This document shows positions 42,899 to 51,281 of a stretch of DNA of 51,325 nucleotides, piece after piece. Origin of the DNA: an uncultured Bacteroides sp. (GTDB lineage: Bacteria; Bacteroidota; Bacteroidia; Bacteroidales; Bacteroidaceae); NCBI GenBank assembly GCA_947074275.1, contig CAMTPA010000010.1:1-51325 (forward strand), written 5' to 3'. The notes beneath the pieces are model-generated. The model did not search any database and was not told where the DNA came from. It saw only the letters and a program-made list of their open reading frames with translations. Numbering within the stretch: position 1 is the first letter of the stretch; each line of letters starts with the position of its first letter. Position numbers and translations under genes: made by a program.

Positions 42899-44069
42899 AT
42901 TTACGACTGATTATGGCTTTCTTTAACCGGGGCAACAATAAAAATGCTAAAAATGGATAAGCAAAAAACACGACCAACGACTGCCAATAATATTCATATC
43001 CCCCATTGGTGTATAACATTACTTGTACTATTTCGGTGTAGTGTCTCACGGGAAACAAATAGGACGCATCGTGTACCACAGGAAACATATTGTCGACAGG
43101 AAAGGTAATGCCCGACAGAGTAGCGCCAAGCGACCCAAGCATCGAAACAATGCTGATGATAAGTGCTATTGCTGGGAATATAGAGAATACGAATATCGAT
43201 AAAGCTTGCGTAGCAATGATAAATAAAACCGTTGACAAATTGAGCATAATCCAACTACCACTAAAAGGTAAATGAATGATTTGAAACATCACATAATTGG
43301 AAAATATACCTTCAATGCAAAAGATAATGGTGTAAGGAAGCACTTTGGCCAACACGGCAGTCACGATGTTTCCATTAGCAAAACCCAGCCATTCACCGCC
43401 TGTTTTAAACTTTATTTCAGACCCTACTACATACAAAGTGATAAGTAATATCAGAATTTGAAACAGCACAAAAAAGAACGATTGACTGAGGTATATGCTA
43501 TAATTAAGGGCAGGGTTGTAGACGGGGTGATCGGCAGCCTGAATAGGCAATAGAAAAGTTTCTATCTCTTCTTCATTTACCCCCAACGCTTCAGCTTCCA
43601 CTGCAATGGGCATTACTTCTATTGGTTTCAAAGTGGTTTCGAATGCAGCCATCACTTCACCTCCCACAGCCAGCAGTGCGTAATGATAATAATAAGATAA
43701 AGCCGCGCCTTTGCCCGTAATGGCATTTTGCTCAAAGTTGTGTGGAATCACCAAATATCCATAAATCTCTTTTTTCTGTACCAATCTTCGTGCTTCCATC
43801 TCATTGCTAAAATGGTGGGTCACTAAAAGAGTAGGAACTGCCTCAATGGTTCTTGTGAGCGATCTTGAGGTTGCCGAATTATCTAAATCGACGATTCCAA
43901 CGGGTAGATTCTCCATTTCGCCACTTCCAAATATCGTAGCCATAAAAAAGAGGGTGAATAGTGGCAACACAATAGCCGTGACGAAATAAATTCGTCTCGA
44001 CACCATTCTATTCAGTTCTCTTGAAAAGACTTTATGAAACGGCGATTGTTTTTTCGGAGTTTGTTCCAT
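42882..44069 (-). CDS. ABC-2 type permease (YhhJ/YbhR-like), first of pair
   Basis: This 395-aa paralogue of the next gene has the same layout: N-terminal TM (RRIYFVTAIVLPLFTLFFMA), periplasmic domain with VGIVDLDNSATSRSLTR, then a C-terminal TM bundle with LSGITFPVDNMFPVVHDASYLFPVRHY. It lies 20 nt after the HlyD-like gene. The two permeases probably form a heterodimer. A nucleotide-binding subunit is not encoded with them and must come from elsewhere if the system is ATP-driven. Confidence 0.9.
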   Translation of the reverse strand: MEQTPKKQSPFHKVFSRELNRMVSRRIYFVTAIVLPLFTLFFMATIFGSGEMENLPVGIVDLDNSATSRSLTRTIEAVPTLLVTHHFSNEMEARRLVQKKEIYGYLVIPHNFEQNAITGKGAALSYYYHYALLAVGGEVMAAFETTLKPIEVMPIAVEAEALGVNEEEIETFLLPIQAADHPVYNPALNYSIYLSQSFFFVLFQILILLITLYVVGSEIKFKTGGEWLGFANGNIVTAVLAKVLPYTIIFCIEGIFSNYVMFQIIHLPFSGSWIMLNLSTVLFIIATQALSIFVFSIFPAIALIISIVSMLGSLGATLSGITFPVDNMFPVVHDASYLFPVRHYTEIVQVMLYTNGGYEYYWQSLVVFFAYPFLAFLLLPRLKKAIISRKYEDIE

Positions 44070-44089
44070 TCCAAAATCTTTTTAAAAGA

Positions 44090-45073
44090 TTACATCGTGA
44101 TTAGCACAGACATTCCTGGACGAAGATCATCCACTTTTGATGTTGGGTGTGCGTGTATTTCGAAAGTACGCATATCATAACTGCCTACCTGTTTGGTCGA
44201 TTTCCAAGTGGCAAAGCTTCCTAATGGACTGATATAATATATTTTAAATTCAACGTTTTTTTGGGCTATGGCTGGAATATCGGCAACAAATGTTCCTCCC
44301 ATCTTGAAACTTGGCATCAGGTCTTCACGGATATTTAGCACCACATATACATCGTCCAACACCACTAAGTTCATTATAGGAGTGCCAGGTGCAACCAATT
44401 CGCCGCGTTTTGGGAATATTGTGCAAATCTGTCCATCTTCAGGAGCAGTCAAGCGTGCATCAACCAAAAGAGCATTCACCTCATCTACCGAACCGATAGC
44501 GGCTTCTACTAAGCTTTGAGCCGATGCTTTGTCTTCCGATTGAGCACCGTCTACTGCCAATTGATATTGCTCGTAAGCAGCTCTCTCGGCAGCTAATGCG
44601 CCTTTATAGAGTGCTTCTACTTCATCTTTTCGCTGAGAAGTCACTACACTGTCTTTATACAGCGTGACAATGCGGTTGTAGGTGGTAGTAGCCAGTTCTA
44701 AGTCGCTTTTTGTTTTGTTCCAAATTTGAAGCGCAGTAGCGATAATTTGTTTCCGCGTACCTACATCTATCTTCTTGTTTTGCTCTACTGCTACTTGTTT
44801 CAATGCGTCGGCTTGTTTGTATTTTGCTTCAACAAGCGGACTGTTTATCACCACAAGTGTGTCACCTTTTTTCACCCAGTCGCCTTCTTTTACTAAAAAA
44901 GTATCGATGCGACCCGGTAATTTTCCGCTGATACGTATTTCTGTTGCTTCTGCCTGCCCTTGCAACACAAGTGGTTGCTTGCGCATAAATATAAGCCCGA
45001 TAACTGTAAATACAACTACCACTATGAGAAGTACGATAAAGGCTATGCTTAAATATTTTCTATTTGAGTTCAT
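44090..45073 (-). CDS. HlyD/EmrA-family periplasmic adaptor
   Basis: This 327-aa membrane-fusion protein has one N-terminal TM helix (residues 8-28), then a lipoyl/barrel-sandwich half (GKLPGRIDTFLVKEGDWVKKGDTLV), an alpha-helical hairpin (about 80-200) and the second half ARLTAPEDGQICTIFPKRGELVAPGTPI. The end PTSKVDDLRPGMSVLITM is typical of the family. It links the inner-membrane permeases to the TolC channel encoded 20 nt upstream. Confidence 0.93.
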   Translation of the reverse strand: MNSNRKYLSIAFIVLLIVVVVFTVIGLIFMRKQPLVLQGQAEATEIRISGKLPGRIDTFLVKEGDWVKKGDTLVVINSPLVEAKYKQADALKQVAVEQNKKIDVGTRKQIIATALQIWNKTKSDLELATTTYNRIVTLYKDSVVTSQRKDEVEALYKGALAAERAAYEQYQLAVDGAQSEDKASAQSLVEAAIGSVDEVNALLVDARLTAPEDGQICTIFPKRGELVAPGTPIMNLVVLDDVYVVLNIREDLMPSFKMGGTFVADIPAIAQKNVEFKIYYISPLGSFATWKSTKQVGSYDMRTFEIHAHPTSKVDDLRPGMSVLITM

Positions 45074-45093
45074 AATATAATGGGTATTATTTT

Positions 45094-46506
45094 TTAGTTG
45101 TTATAATCGGTGAATTGTTCTGGAGCACCACAAAGGGCCAATAGGTTCATCAACGCAATGTCGTACTCATAATATGCAGCAAGTCGGGCAACCTTTACTT
45201 TCGATAATAAGTTTTCAGCGTCTATTACTTCGAGCGAAGTGGCCATACCCTCCATAAAGGCTTTTTTGCGTATTCGCAAAAGCTCTTCACTTAGTTCGAT
45301 GGTCGAGTTGAGGGCAGTTACATTGTCTTGTGCTTTTTGCATCTGGCTATAAAAGCCATCTACACCGATAGCAAGGTCATCTTTGGCTTTTTCTTGTCCC
45401 AGCACCAACGTTTGGCGGGTAAGTTTCGATTGGCGAATGCGCTTCTCACGCTCTAAGCCATCAAATAAGTTCCACGTAAAACCTACACCAACAATCATCC
45501 GAGGTATAAGATTGCTCTGAATCCCGTGCGAGTAGAGTGTTTGCTTTCCAAAAAAAGCGATGTTGGGCATATAGCCAGCTTGGTCTATTCGTGTTTGCTC
45601 TTTGGCTATTTGTTCCTGAAGACTGAGTTGGTTGATGAGGTAATTGTTGGTGCTCACCATTTGTATAAACTCTATTTTCGGTGGCAGTGAATCGTTGATG
45701 AAAAGGGGAGAAGATGGTGTGAAATCGGAAATGTTGTCCTCCACGTTCAAAATGGTTTTTAGGGTGCTTTGCACCACCGATTCATTTTTGCGCGCTGCTT
45801 CGAGTTCACGTTTGGCTTCGTCCATATTTACTTGTGCAAGCAGTCTGCCAGCTTTGTCTATCATACCCGTAGCCTCCAGTTTCAAGGCATTTTCGTAGTG
45901 CTTTTTGAATGCGTTGTAAGTCTCTTCACGCACGCTCGCCACTTGTTGCGCCAATCGCAAGCCATAATAGGCCTCCACCAGAATTGTGCGCTGATTGGCA
46001 TCTACCTGTCCCTTGTTTTCTTGGGCTATATCTACCATTGTACGCCCTATCTTGGTGGCTCTAAAACGCTTCAGCCCCGAAAAGATAACCCATTCCGCAT
46101 TTACATCGATTGTAGCAATATTGCGTGGAACCAAAGGCAACACGAATGTGTTGCTGCCTATCTGATTCAGCAAATTGCTTATGATTTGATCATCGGGAAG
46201 AATGCTATGAACAAAATCGACCGCTGGGTCGGTGAAACGAGACAAAGGCTCTTTTACCTCTATCTTTTGCGACATATAAACATAAGCCCCCGAAGCTTGT
46301 AGGCTCGGATACCAAAATGCGTTTAGTTTGTCTCGCTCACTTTTGGCTATCTCAATCTCCTTGTCGGCTATCTTCAAGCTTTGACTGCCCGATTGAAGCA
46401 TATTGAGTGCATCCTCAAAACTGAGTGATTGTTTATTTTGGGCAAAGAATGGCAAGGGGATGATTGTCGCCAAAATAAAAATGATGATTCGTGAGTTAAA
46501 ATTCAT
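45094..46506 (-). CDS. TolC-family outer-membrane efflux protein
   Basis: This 470-aa protein has a signal peptide (IIIFILATIIPLPFFAQ) and two OEP repeats of coiled-coil helices: SFEDALNMLQSGSQSLKIADKEIEIAKSERDKLNAFWYPSLQASG in the first (quoted in part) and RKKAFMEGMATSLEVIDAENLLSKVKVARL in the second. It makes the outer-membrane channel of the export system. It is the first gene of the four-gene operon. The 330-nt gap upstream holds array F and no clear -7 box for this gene. Confidence 0.93.
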   Translation of the reverse strand: MNFNSRIIIFILATIIPLPFFAQNKQSLSFEDALNMLQSGSQSLKIADKEIEIAKSERDKLNAFWYPSLQASGAYVYMSQKIEVKEPLSRFTDPAVDFVHSILPDDQIISNLLNQIGSNTFVLPLVPRNIATIDVNAEWVIFSGLKRFRATKIGRTMVDIAQENKGQVDANQRTILVEAYYGLRLAQQVASVREETYNAFKKHYENALKLEATGMIDKAGRLLAQVNMDEAKRELEAARKNESVVQSTLKTILNVEDNISDFTPSSPLFINDSLPPKIEFIQMVSTNNYLINQLSLQEQIAKEQTRIDQAGYMPNIAFFGKQTLYSHGIQSNLIPRMIVGVGFTWNLFDGLEREKRIRQSKLTRQTLVLGQEKAKDDLAIGVDGFYSQMQKAQDNVTALNSTIELSEELLRIRKKAFMEGMATSLEVIDAENLLSKVKVARLAAYYEYDIALMNLLALCGAPEQFTDYNN

Positions 46507-46635
46507 ATCTGTTATTCGTTTTTTTGTTAAAATATAACGTCTGATAGCGTAGTTTGTTCATCTATCACAGCACTTACCTGCACAACTTCGGTGATTGTAA
46601 CCAAACAATAGGAGATAGGGGGCAGAACAGTCGAA

Positions 46636-46716
46636 TGATAGATGTTAACAAGTATCGCATCAACTATTCATAATTAGAGTGTCAACTGTTAATAGTTGTT
46701 TTGTGAGTTATTAATA
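46636..46716. repeat. 22-bp periodic repeat array F (4 units, a fifth degenerate)
   Basis: Cores start at 46636, 46658, 46680 and 46702, exactly 22 bp apart: TGATAGATGTTAACA, CATCAACTATTCATA, TGTCAACTGTTAATA and TGTGAGTTATTAATA. A weak fifth copy, TGATAGGTATCAAGC, starts at 46726, two bases out of phase. This is the only array not beside a gene 3' end: it lies between the divergent TolC and esterase genes, 130 nt and 121 nt from their starts. Confidence 0.86.
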
Positions 46717-46771
46717 ATTGGCAGATGATAGGTATCAAGCATTTTTTATCTAAATCTAATTTTCCGATTCG

Positions 46772-46803
46772 CTTGCAGCAAATTGTAATTTTCTGTACGT
46801 TTG
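46772..46803 (+). promoter_or_regulatory. Promoter of the esterase gene
   Basis: CTTG (46772-46775, one mismatch to TTTG), a 20-nt spacer and TACGTTTG (46796-46803) precede the ATG at 46837 by 33 nt. Confidence 0.6.
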
Positions 46804-46836
46804 TTAATCGAAAATGTTAACTATAAATGGAAATGT

Positions 46837-47715
46837 ATGAAACGATGTTATTGTAAATTGCTGATTATGACTGTTTTATTTGGATTGGTAGGAACGGTGT
46901 ATGGACAAAAGTTATCCGAACCGTTTGATGTGGATTTGTGGCAAAACGGAATGCCTAATACGAATGGGGTAGATACTACCCCTTTTGATGAGTCGGTGGG
47001 CAACTTTAAGCCGACAATGAAAGTTTATCTTCCATCACCTAAAAATGCAACAGGTAGGTTTATATTGATTTGCCCTGGAGGTGGATATGCTCATTTGGCC
47101 TATCATCACGAAGGATACGACTGGGCGCCATTCTTTTTGAAACAAGGCATCGGGGTGGCTGTGCTGAAATACAGAATGCCCAAGGGGATGAACAAAGATG
47201 TGCCTTTCTCGGATGCTGAAGAGGCGATGCGAATTATTCGAGAAAATGCCAAAGAATGGAATGTGAACCCCAACGATGTAGGCATTATGGGATTCTCGGC
47301 TGGTGGACATTTGGCCTCTACCATTGCCACGCATGCTCCCAAAGCTCTTCGCCCCAATTTTCAGATTCTGATGTATCCCGTCATCACAATGGATAAAAAC
47401 TATACGCACAATGGCTCGCGCGAAAATCTGCTTGGCAAAAACCCTTCGGAAGAGATGGTGGAACTTTATTCGAACGAAAAACAAATAGACGAAGACACAC
47501 CCAGAGCTTTTATCGCTTATAGCAATGATGATGGTGCAGTTCCACCGCTCAATGGCGTAAATTATTACCTTGCTTTGCACAACAAAAAGATTCCTGTGGC
47601 ATTATATATATATCCGACAGGTGGACACGGATGGGGCATTCGTGAAGGCTTTCTTTATAAAAACCTAATGCTCGATGAACTAAGTGCCTGGCTGCGAAGC
47701 TTTAAGCCGGAATAA
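46837..47715 (+). CDS. Secreted alpha/beta-hydrolase, carbohydrate-esterase-like
   Basis: This 292-aa exported hydrolase has a signal peptide (LLIMTVLFGLVGTVYGQ). The oxyanion motif is CPGGGYAHL, the nucleophile GFSAGGHLAS (S154), the acid in SNDDGAVP (D231 or D232) and the histidine in GGHGWG (H264). The layout is that of bifunctional acetylxylan/feruloyl esterase-like (BD-FAE) proteins, pointing to deacylation of plant or host glycans in the periplasm. The MFS transporter 24 nt downstream could take up the product. I start at 46837, which fits the promoter and signal peptide. Confidence 0.88.
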   Translation: MKRCYCKLLIMTVLFGLVGTVYGQKLSEPFDVDLWQNGMPNTNGVDTTPFDESVGNFKPTMKVYLPSPKNATGRFILICPGGGYAHLAYHHEGYDWAPFFLKQGIGVAVLKYRMPKGMNKDVPFSDAEEAMRIIRENAKEWNVNPNDVGIMGFSAGGHLASTIATHAPKALRPNFQILMYPVITMDKNYTHNGSRENLLGKNPSEEMVELYSNEKQIDEDTPRAFIAYSNDDGAVPPLNGVNYYLALHNKKIPVALYIYPTGGHGWGIREGFLYKNLMLDELSAWLRSFKPE

Positions 47716-47739
47716 ACTCAAATAAAATGAAAGGCTGAT

Positions 47740-48915
47740 ATGGGTACGAAAGTTTTTTTGCGATTCCAAATTGTTTCTATTATGTTCTGTTTCTTTGTGA
47801 TGGGTTCGATAGAAATGGTCGGAATCGCCTCCAATTATATAAAGGTGTCATTGCATCTTTCGGACACAAAAGCCAATATACTACCTACACTCGTTTACAT
47901 CTGGTTTTTGATTTGCACGCTTCCTACAAGTATAGCAATGAATAAAATCGGACGGAAAAATATGGTGCTACTTAGTATGTGTATATTGGCTATTTCTACC
48001 CTAATCCCATTTCTTAAAATCACCTATTCATCGATGGTTGTTTGTTTTGTGATATTGGGCATTAGCAATGTGTGCTTGCAAGCTTCGGCATATCCGCTGT
48101 TTTCAAATATCATCCAGGGCGATAAACTTGCTATTCATCTCACGTTTGGTGAGTTTGTGAAAACATTCTCTTGCTTTGTTGCTCCTTATGTGGCGATGAT
48201 AGGCGCGCTTCATTTTCAGCATTTTTTCAACTTAGGTTGGCGCATTTTGTTTTTGGTTTACTTTGCAATTACGGCAATCACCATCTTGCTTTTAAGTATC
48301 ACCAAGATAGAAAGAGAACCTCCTGCTATAACTACCAATGATTTATTTCCCTGCTTAAAACTACTGAAAGAACCACTTGTCATACTCTCTTTTATTGGTG
48401 TGATGTGTCACGTGGGTATCGATATTGGTACAAACACGGTAGCCCCCAAACTGTTGATGTATAAGTTGGGGATTACGCTCGAAGCTGCTTCTTTTGCGTC
48501 GGGATTGTACTTCATTGCACGTCTTTCGGGTGGGCTGGTATGGACATTTGTTATCAATAAAATTCCCAAACGAATATTCTTTTATATAAGTGTAGCCTTG
48601 CTGCTGATTGGCACAAGTGGGCTATATTTTGTTTCCACGAAGTTTTGGCTTAGCTTTTTCATCGCTGTCATTGGTGTAGGAAATGCCAGTATCTTTCCTG
48701 TGGTAATTTCGCAAGCTATGCTTGCACATCCCGATCAGAAAAGCCGCATATCTGTACTGATGATAATGGGACAATTTGGTGGCGCAATCTTCCCTTTATT
48801 GATGGGGATAGCTCTCGACCACATCGGAATGTATGGTTCTGTAAGCGTATTGATGTTTGGGATTTTATATCTTTTGTATTTTGCACTTCGACAAAAGAAA
48901 ATGGAAGTTGCGTAA
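47740..48915 (+). CDS. MFS transporter, FucP-like
   Basis: This 391-aa protein has 12 hydrophobic segments in two halves. The loop between helices 2 and 3 has MNKIGRKNMVLLSMCIL, and the segment GVMCHVGIDIGTNTVAPKLL resembles the fucose/sugar permease branch. It is a likely sugar:H+ symporter, though efflux is not excluded. It probably shares the promoter of the esterase, 24 nt upstream. Confidence 0.88.
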   Translation: MGTKVFLRFQIVSIMFCFFVMGSIEMVGIASNYIKVSLHLSDTKANILPTLVYIWFLICTLPTSIAMNKIGRKNMVLLSMCILAISTLIPFLKITYSSMVVCFVILGISNVCLQASAYPLFSNIIQGDKLAIHLTFGEFVKTFSCFVAPYVAMIGALHFQHFFNLGWRILFLVYFAITAITILLLSITKIEREPPAITTNDLFPCLKLLKEPLVILSFIGVMCHVGIDIGTNTVAPKLLMYKLGITLEAASFASGLYFIARLSGGLVWTFVINKIPKRIFFYISVALLLIGTSGLYFVSTKFWLSFFIAVIGVGNASIFPVVISQAMLAHPDQKSRISVLMIMGQFGGAIFPLLMGIALDHIGMYGSVSVLMFGILYLLYFALRQKKMEVA

Positions 48916-48968
48916 TCACCACCTACATTTAGCACTTTCGATTCAAATATAGATATTAATTCTTTTCC

Positions 48969-48976
48969 TATCTTTG
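48969..48976 (+). promoter_or_regulatory. -7 box of fhs
   Basis: TATCTTTG fits TAnnTTTG, 34 nt before the fhs ATG. No TTTG lies at the right distance upstream. Confidence 0.45.
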
Positions 48977-49010
48977 CGCAACTTTTTTGTAATTCAAAAA
49001 TTTCATAACG

Positions 49011-50681
49011 ATGAAGTCTGATATAGAGATAGCTCGTAGCATAGAGCTAAAAAAAATAAAGCAAGTAGCAGAGAGTATTGATATTCCACGTGACGAAGTG
49101 GAGAATTACGGCAGATATATCGCCAAAATACCCGAATATTTGATTGACAATGAAAAAGTAAATCAAAGCAAGCTTATTTTGGTAACTGCGATAACTGCAA
49201 CCAAAGCTGGTATTGGCAAAACAACCGTATCGATAGGCCTTGCATTGGGTTTGAATAAAATAGGGAAAAAAGCCATTGTAGCATTGCGCGAACCATCATT
49301 GGGGCCTTGCTTCGGAATGAAAGGTGGTGCTGCAGGAGGAGGATATGCACAAGTGCTCCCGATGGAAAAAATCAATCTTCATTTCACTGGTGATTTTCAC
49401 GCTATAACATCGGCTCACAATATGATTTCTGCATTGCTCGACAATTATCTATACCAAAACAAGGCAAGTGGGTTTGGCTTGAAAGAGATATTGTGGAAGC
49501 GTGTGCTGGATGTGAACGACCGCTCATTGCGCAATGTGGTGACAGGGCTGGGCAATAAAACAGATGGCATCACTCAACAATCGGGCTTCGACATAACACC
49601 TGCATCCGAAATAATGGCTATTCTTTGTCTTGCTACCGATATTGATGACCTACGCCGACGTATAGACAATATCTTGTTGGGATTTACCTACGACAATAAG
49701 CCGTTTACGGTAAAAGATTTGGGAGTAACGGGAGCTATCACCGTGTTATTGAAAGATGCGATTCACCCTAACTTGGTGCAAACTACTGAAAATACGGCGG
49801 CGTTTGTTCACGGCGGACCATTTGCAAACATAGCTCACGGTTGTAACTCGATTCTTGCCACAAAAATGGCTATGACTTTTGGAGACTACGTAGTGACCGA
49901 AGCTGGTTTTGGAGCTGATTTAGGAGCTGAGAAGTTTTACAATATCAAATGTAAGAAAAGCGGCCTGCAACCCCGACTGACTGTAATTGTAGCAACCGCA
50001 CAAGGACTGAAAATGCACGGTGGAGTTAGTCTCGATAAAATAAAAGAACCAAATATTGAGGGTTTAAGAGAAGGACTGAGAAACTTGGATAAGCACGTGC
50101 GCAACCTGAAAGCATTTGGACAAACAGTAGTCGTGGCTTTCAATAAATATGCCTCAGATACAGAACAAGAAATCGCTTTGCTACGCACACATTGCGAAAA
50201 AGAGCTTAATGTAGGTTTTGCAATAAACAACGCATTTACCGAAGGTGGTGAAGGAGCAGTCGAATTGGCTCAATTGGTGGCCGATACAATAGAAAATACA
50301 CCATCTCAACCGTTGAAGTTCACTTATAAAGAGGATGATTCAGTAGAACAAAAGATTGAAAAGATAGCGACCGGAATATATGGTGCAAGTGTGATAACTT
50401 ACAGTACTATTGCTCGCAATAAAATTAAATTAGCTCAAGAGATGGGTATCACTCATTTTCCGGTGTGTATTGCCAAAACACAATATTCATTTTCTGCCGA
50501 CCCAAAGATATATGGTGCAGTCAATAACTTTGAATTTCATATCAAAGATATTGTTATAAACAACGGTGCCGAAATGCTTGTTGCCATTGCTGGAGAGATA
50601 ATGCGTATGCCTGGTTTGCCCAAAGAGCCTCAAGCAAAACGCATTGATATAATTGATGGAAAAGTAGAGGGCTTAAGTTAA
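49011..50681 (+). CDS. fhs: Formate--tetrahydrofolate ligase
   Basis: The product is 556 aa, the standard length. It joins formate to THF with ATP to give 10-formyl-THF for purine and formyl-Met synthesis. The P-loop region is [18 protein letters not shown] (63-80); many homologues have GEGKTT here, so the Glu is Ile in this version. Further motifs are [49 protein letters not shown] and the C-terminal [10 protein letters not shown]. It appears intact. A transposase remnant starts right after its stop codon. Confidence 0.96.
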   Translation: MKSDIEIARSIELKKIKQVAESIDIPRDEVENYGRYIAKIPEYLIDNEKVNQSKLILVTAITATKAGIGKTTVSIGLALGLNKIGKKAIVALREPSLGPCFGMKGGAAGGGYAQVLPMEKINLHFTGDFHAITSAHNMISALLDNYLYQNKASGFGLKEILWKRVLDVNDRSLRNVVTGLGNKTDGITQQSGFDITPASEIMAILCLATDIDDLRRRIDNILLGFTYDNKPFTVKDLGVTGAITVLLKDAIHPNLVQTTENTAAFVHGGPFANIAHGCNSILATKMAMTFGDYVVTEAGFGADLGAEKFYNIKCKKSGLQPRLTVIVATAQGLKMHGGVSLDKIKEPNIEGLREGLRNLDKHVRNLKAFGQTVVVAFNKYASDTEQEIALLRTHCEKELNVGFAINNAFTEGGEGAVELAQLVADTIENTPSQPLKFTYKEDDSVEQKIEKIATGIYGASVITYSTIARNKIKLAQEMGITHFPVCIAKTQYSFSADPKIYGAVNNFEFHIKDIVINNGAEMLVAIAGEIMRMPGLPKEPQAKRIDIIDGKVEGLS

Positions 50682-50989
50682 TTATACCTTTTTTCAGGAA
50701 AAGGTGCTGCTTTCGGTTCTTTGTCGAAAGGTCTTTTAGAAGCTGCGTTGGATGGTGAGATGAGTTCCCATCTTGATGATTCAGAGCGTCAAAAAGGCAA
50801 TAAGCGTAATGGCTGTGGTAGTAAACGTGTAAAAACGATGATGGGTGAAATCATCGACTTTATTATTCCAAAAGTCAAGGAGTGGCAAAGTCGTGCAGCT
50901 TATAATGTCTTGGCAGTGAATAATAAAATAACGACTCATACTTCGCTGCCCTTGCACGCATCCGATAATTGCCTTAAAAAGCAATTGTA
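50682..50989 (+). pseudogene. IS256-family transposase remnant
   Basis: Reading in the frame of 50691-50989, GKGAAFGSLSKGLLEAALDGEM and HLDDSERQKGNKRNG match the N-terminal part of IS256/mutator transposases. After a divergent stretch comes KEWQSRAAYNVLAVNN, which resembles the (N/S)RAxYxxLGV segment normally well over 100 residues further on. The catalytic DDE residues are absent. The fragment is about 100 residues against about 400 in intact elements, so it is an internal deletion relic. It is in frame with fhs, separated by the fhs stop. No inverted repeats were found. Confidence 0.8.
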
Positions 50990-51014
50990 AATCAAGAAAG
51001 GAAAAATATATTTG
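50984..51014 (+). promoter_or_regulatory. Candidate promoter of the 36-aa membrane peptide gene
   Basis: ATTG (50984-50987, one mismatch to TTTG), a 19-nt spacer and TATATTTG (51007-51014). The -33 box lies inside the transposase remnant. The leader to the ATG at 51163 would be about 140 nt. Confidence 0.5.
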
Positions 51015-51162
51015 TAGAAGTTTGAGCTAAGTAGAAACCAGACGGAGTTTAAATTACACTCCCTAACTTATTGTCCAGAATTATTTGGCAATTCCATTAG
51101 ATATTTGTTAAACCTTTCGGACTTGATATTGTTTATTTTATAAATATTAAATAAAAACGATT

Positions 51163-51273
51163 ATGAAACAAAGGAAAGTGCTGACAGGAATTGCCGTTGC
51201 TATACTTATTTTATTATTACTTTACTGGTTGTTTGTTGCCGAAGATATTAGTGCTTGGTTGCCAGTAAATTGA
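51163..51273 (+). CDS. Small single-pass membrane protein, 36 aa
   Basis: The gene has ATG at 51163 and TGA at 51271-51273. The product has a basic N-terminus (MKQRK), one strongly hydrophobic segment (about 8-26, TGIAVAILILLLLYWLFV) and a short tail AEDISAWLPVN. I do not recognise a family. A candidate promoter upstream and a perfect terminator right after the stop support a real transcription unit. By the positive-inside rule the N-terminus would be cytoplasmic. Confidence 0.65.
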   Translation: MKQRKVLTGIAVAILILLLLYWLFVAEDISAWLPVN

Positions 51274-51281
51274 TATGCTAC

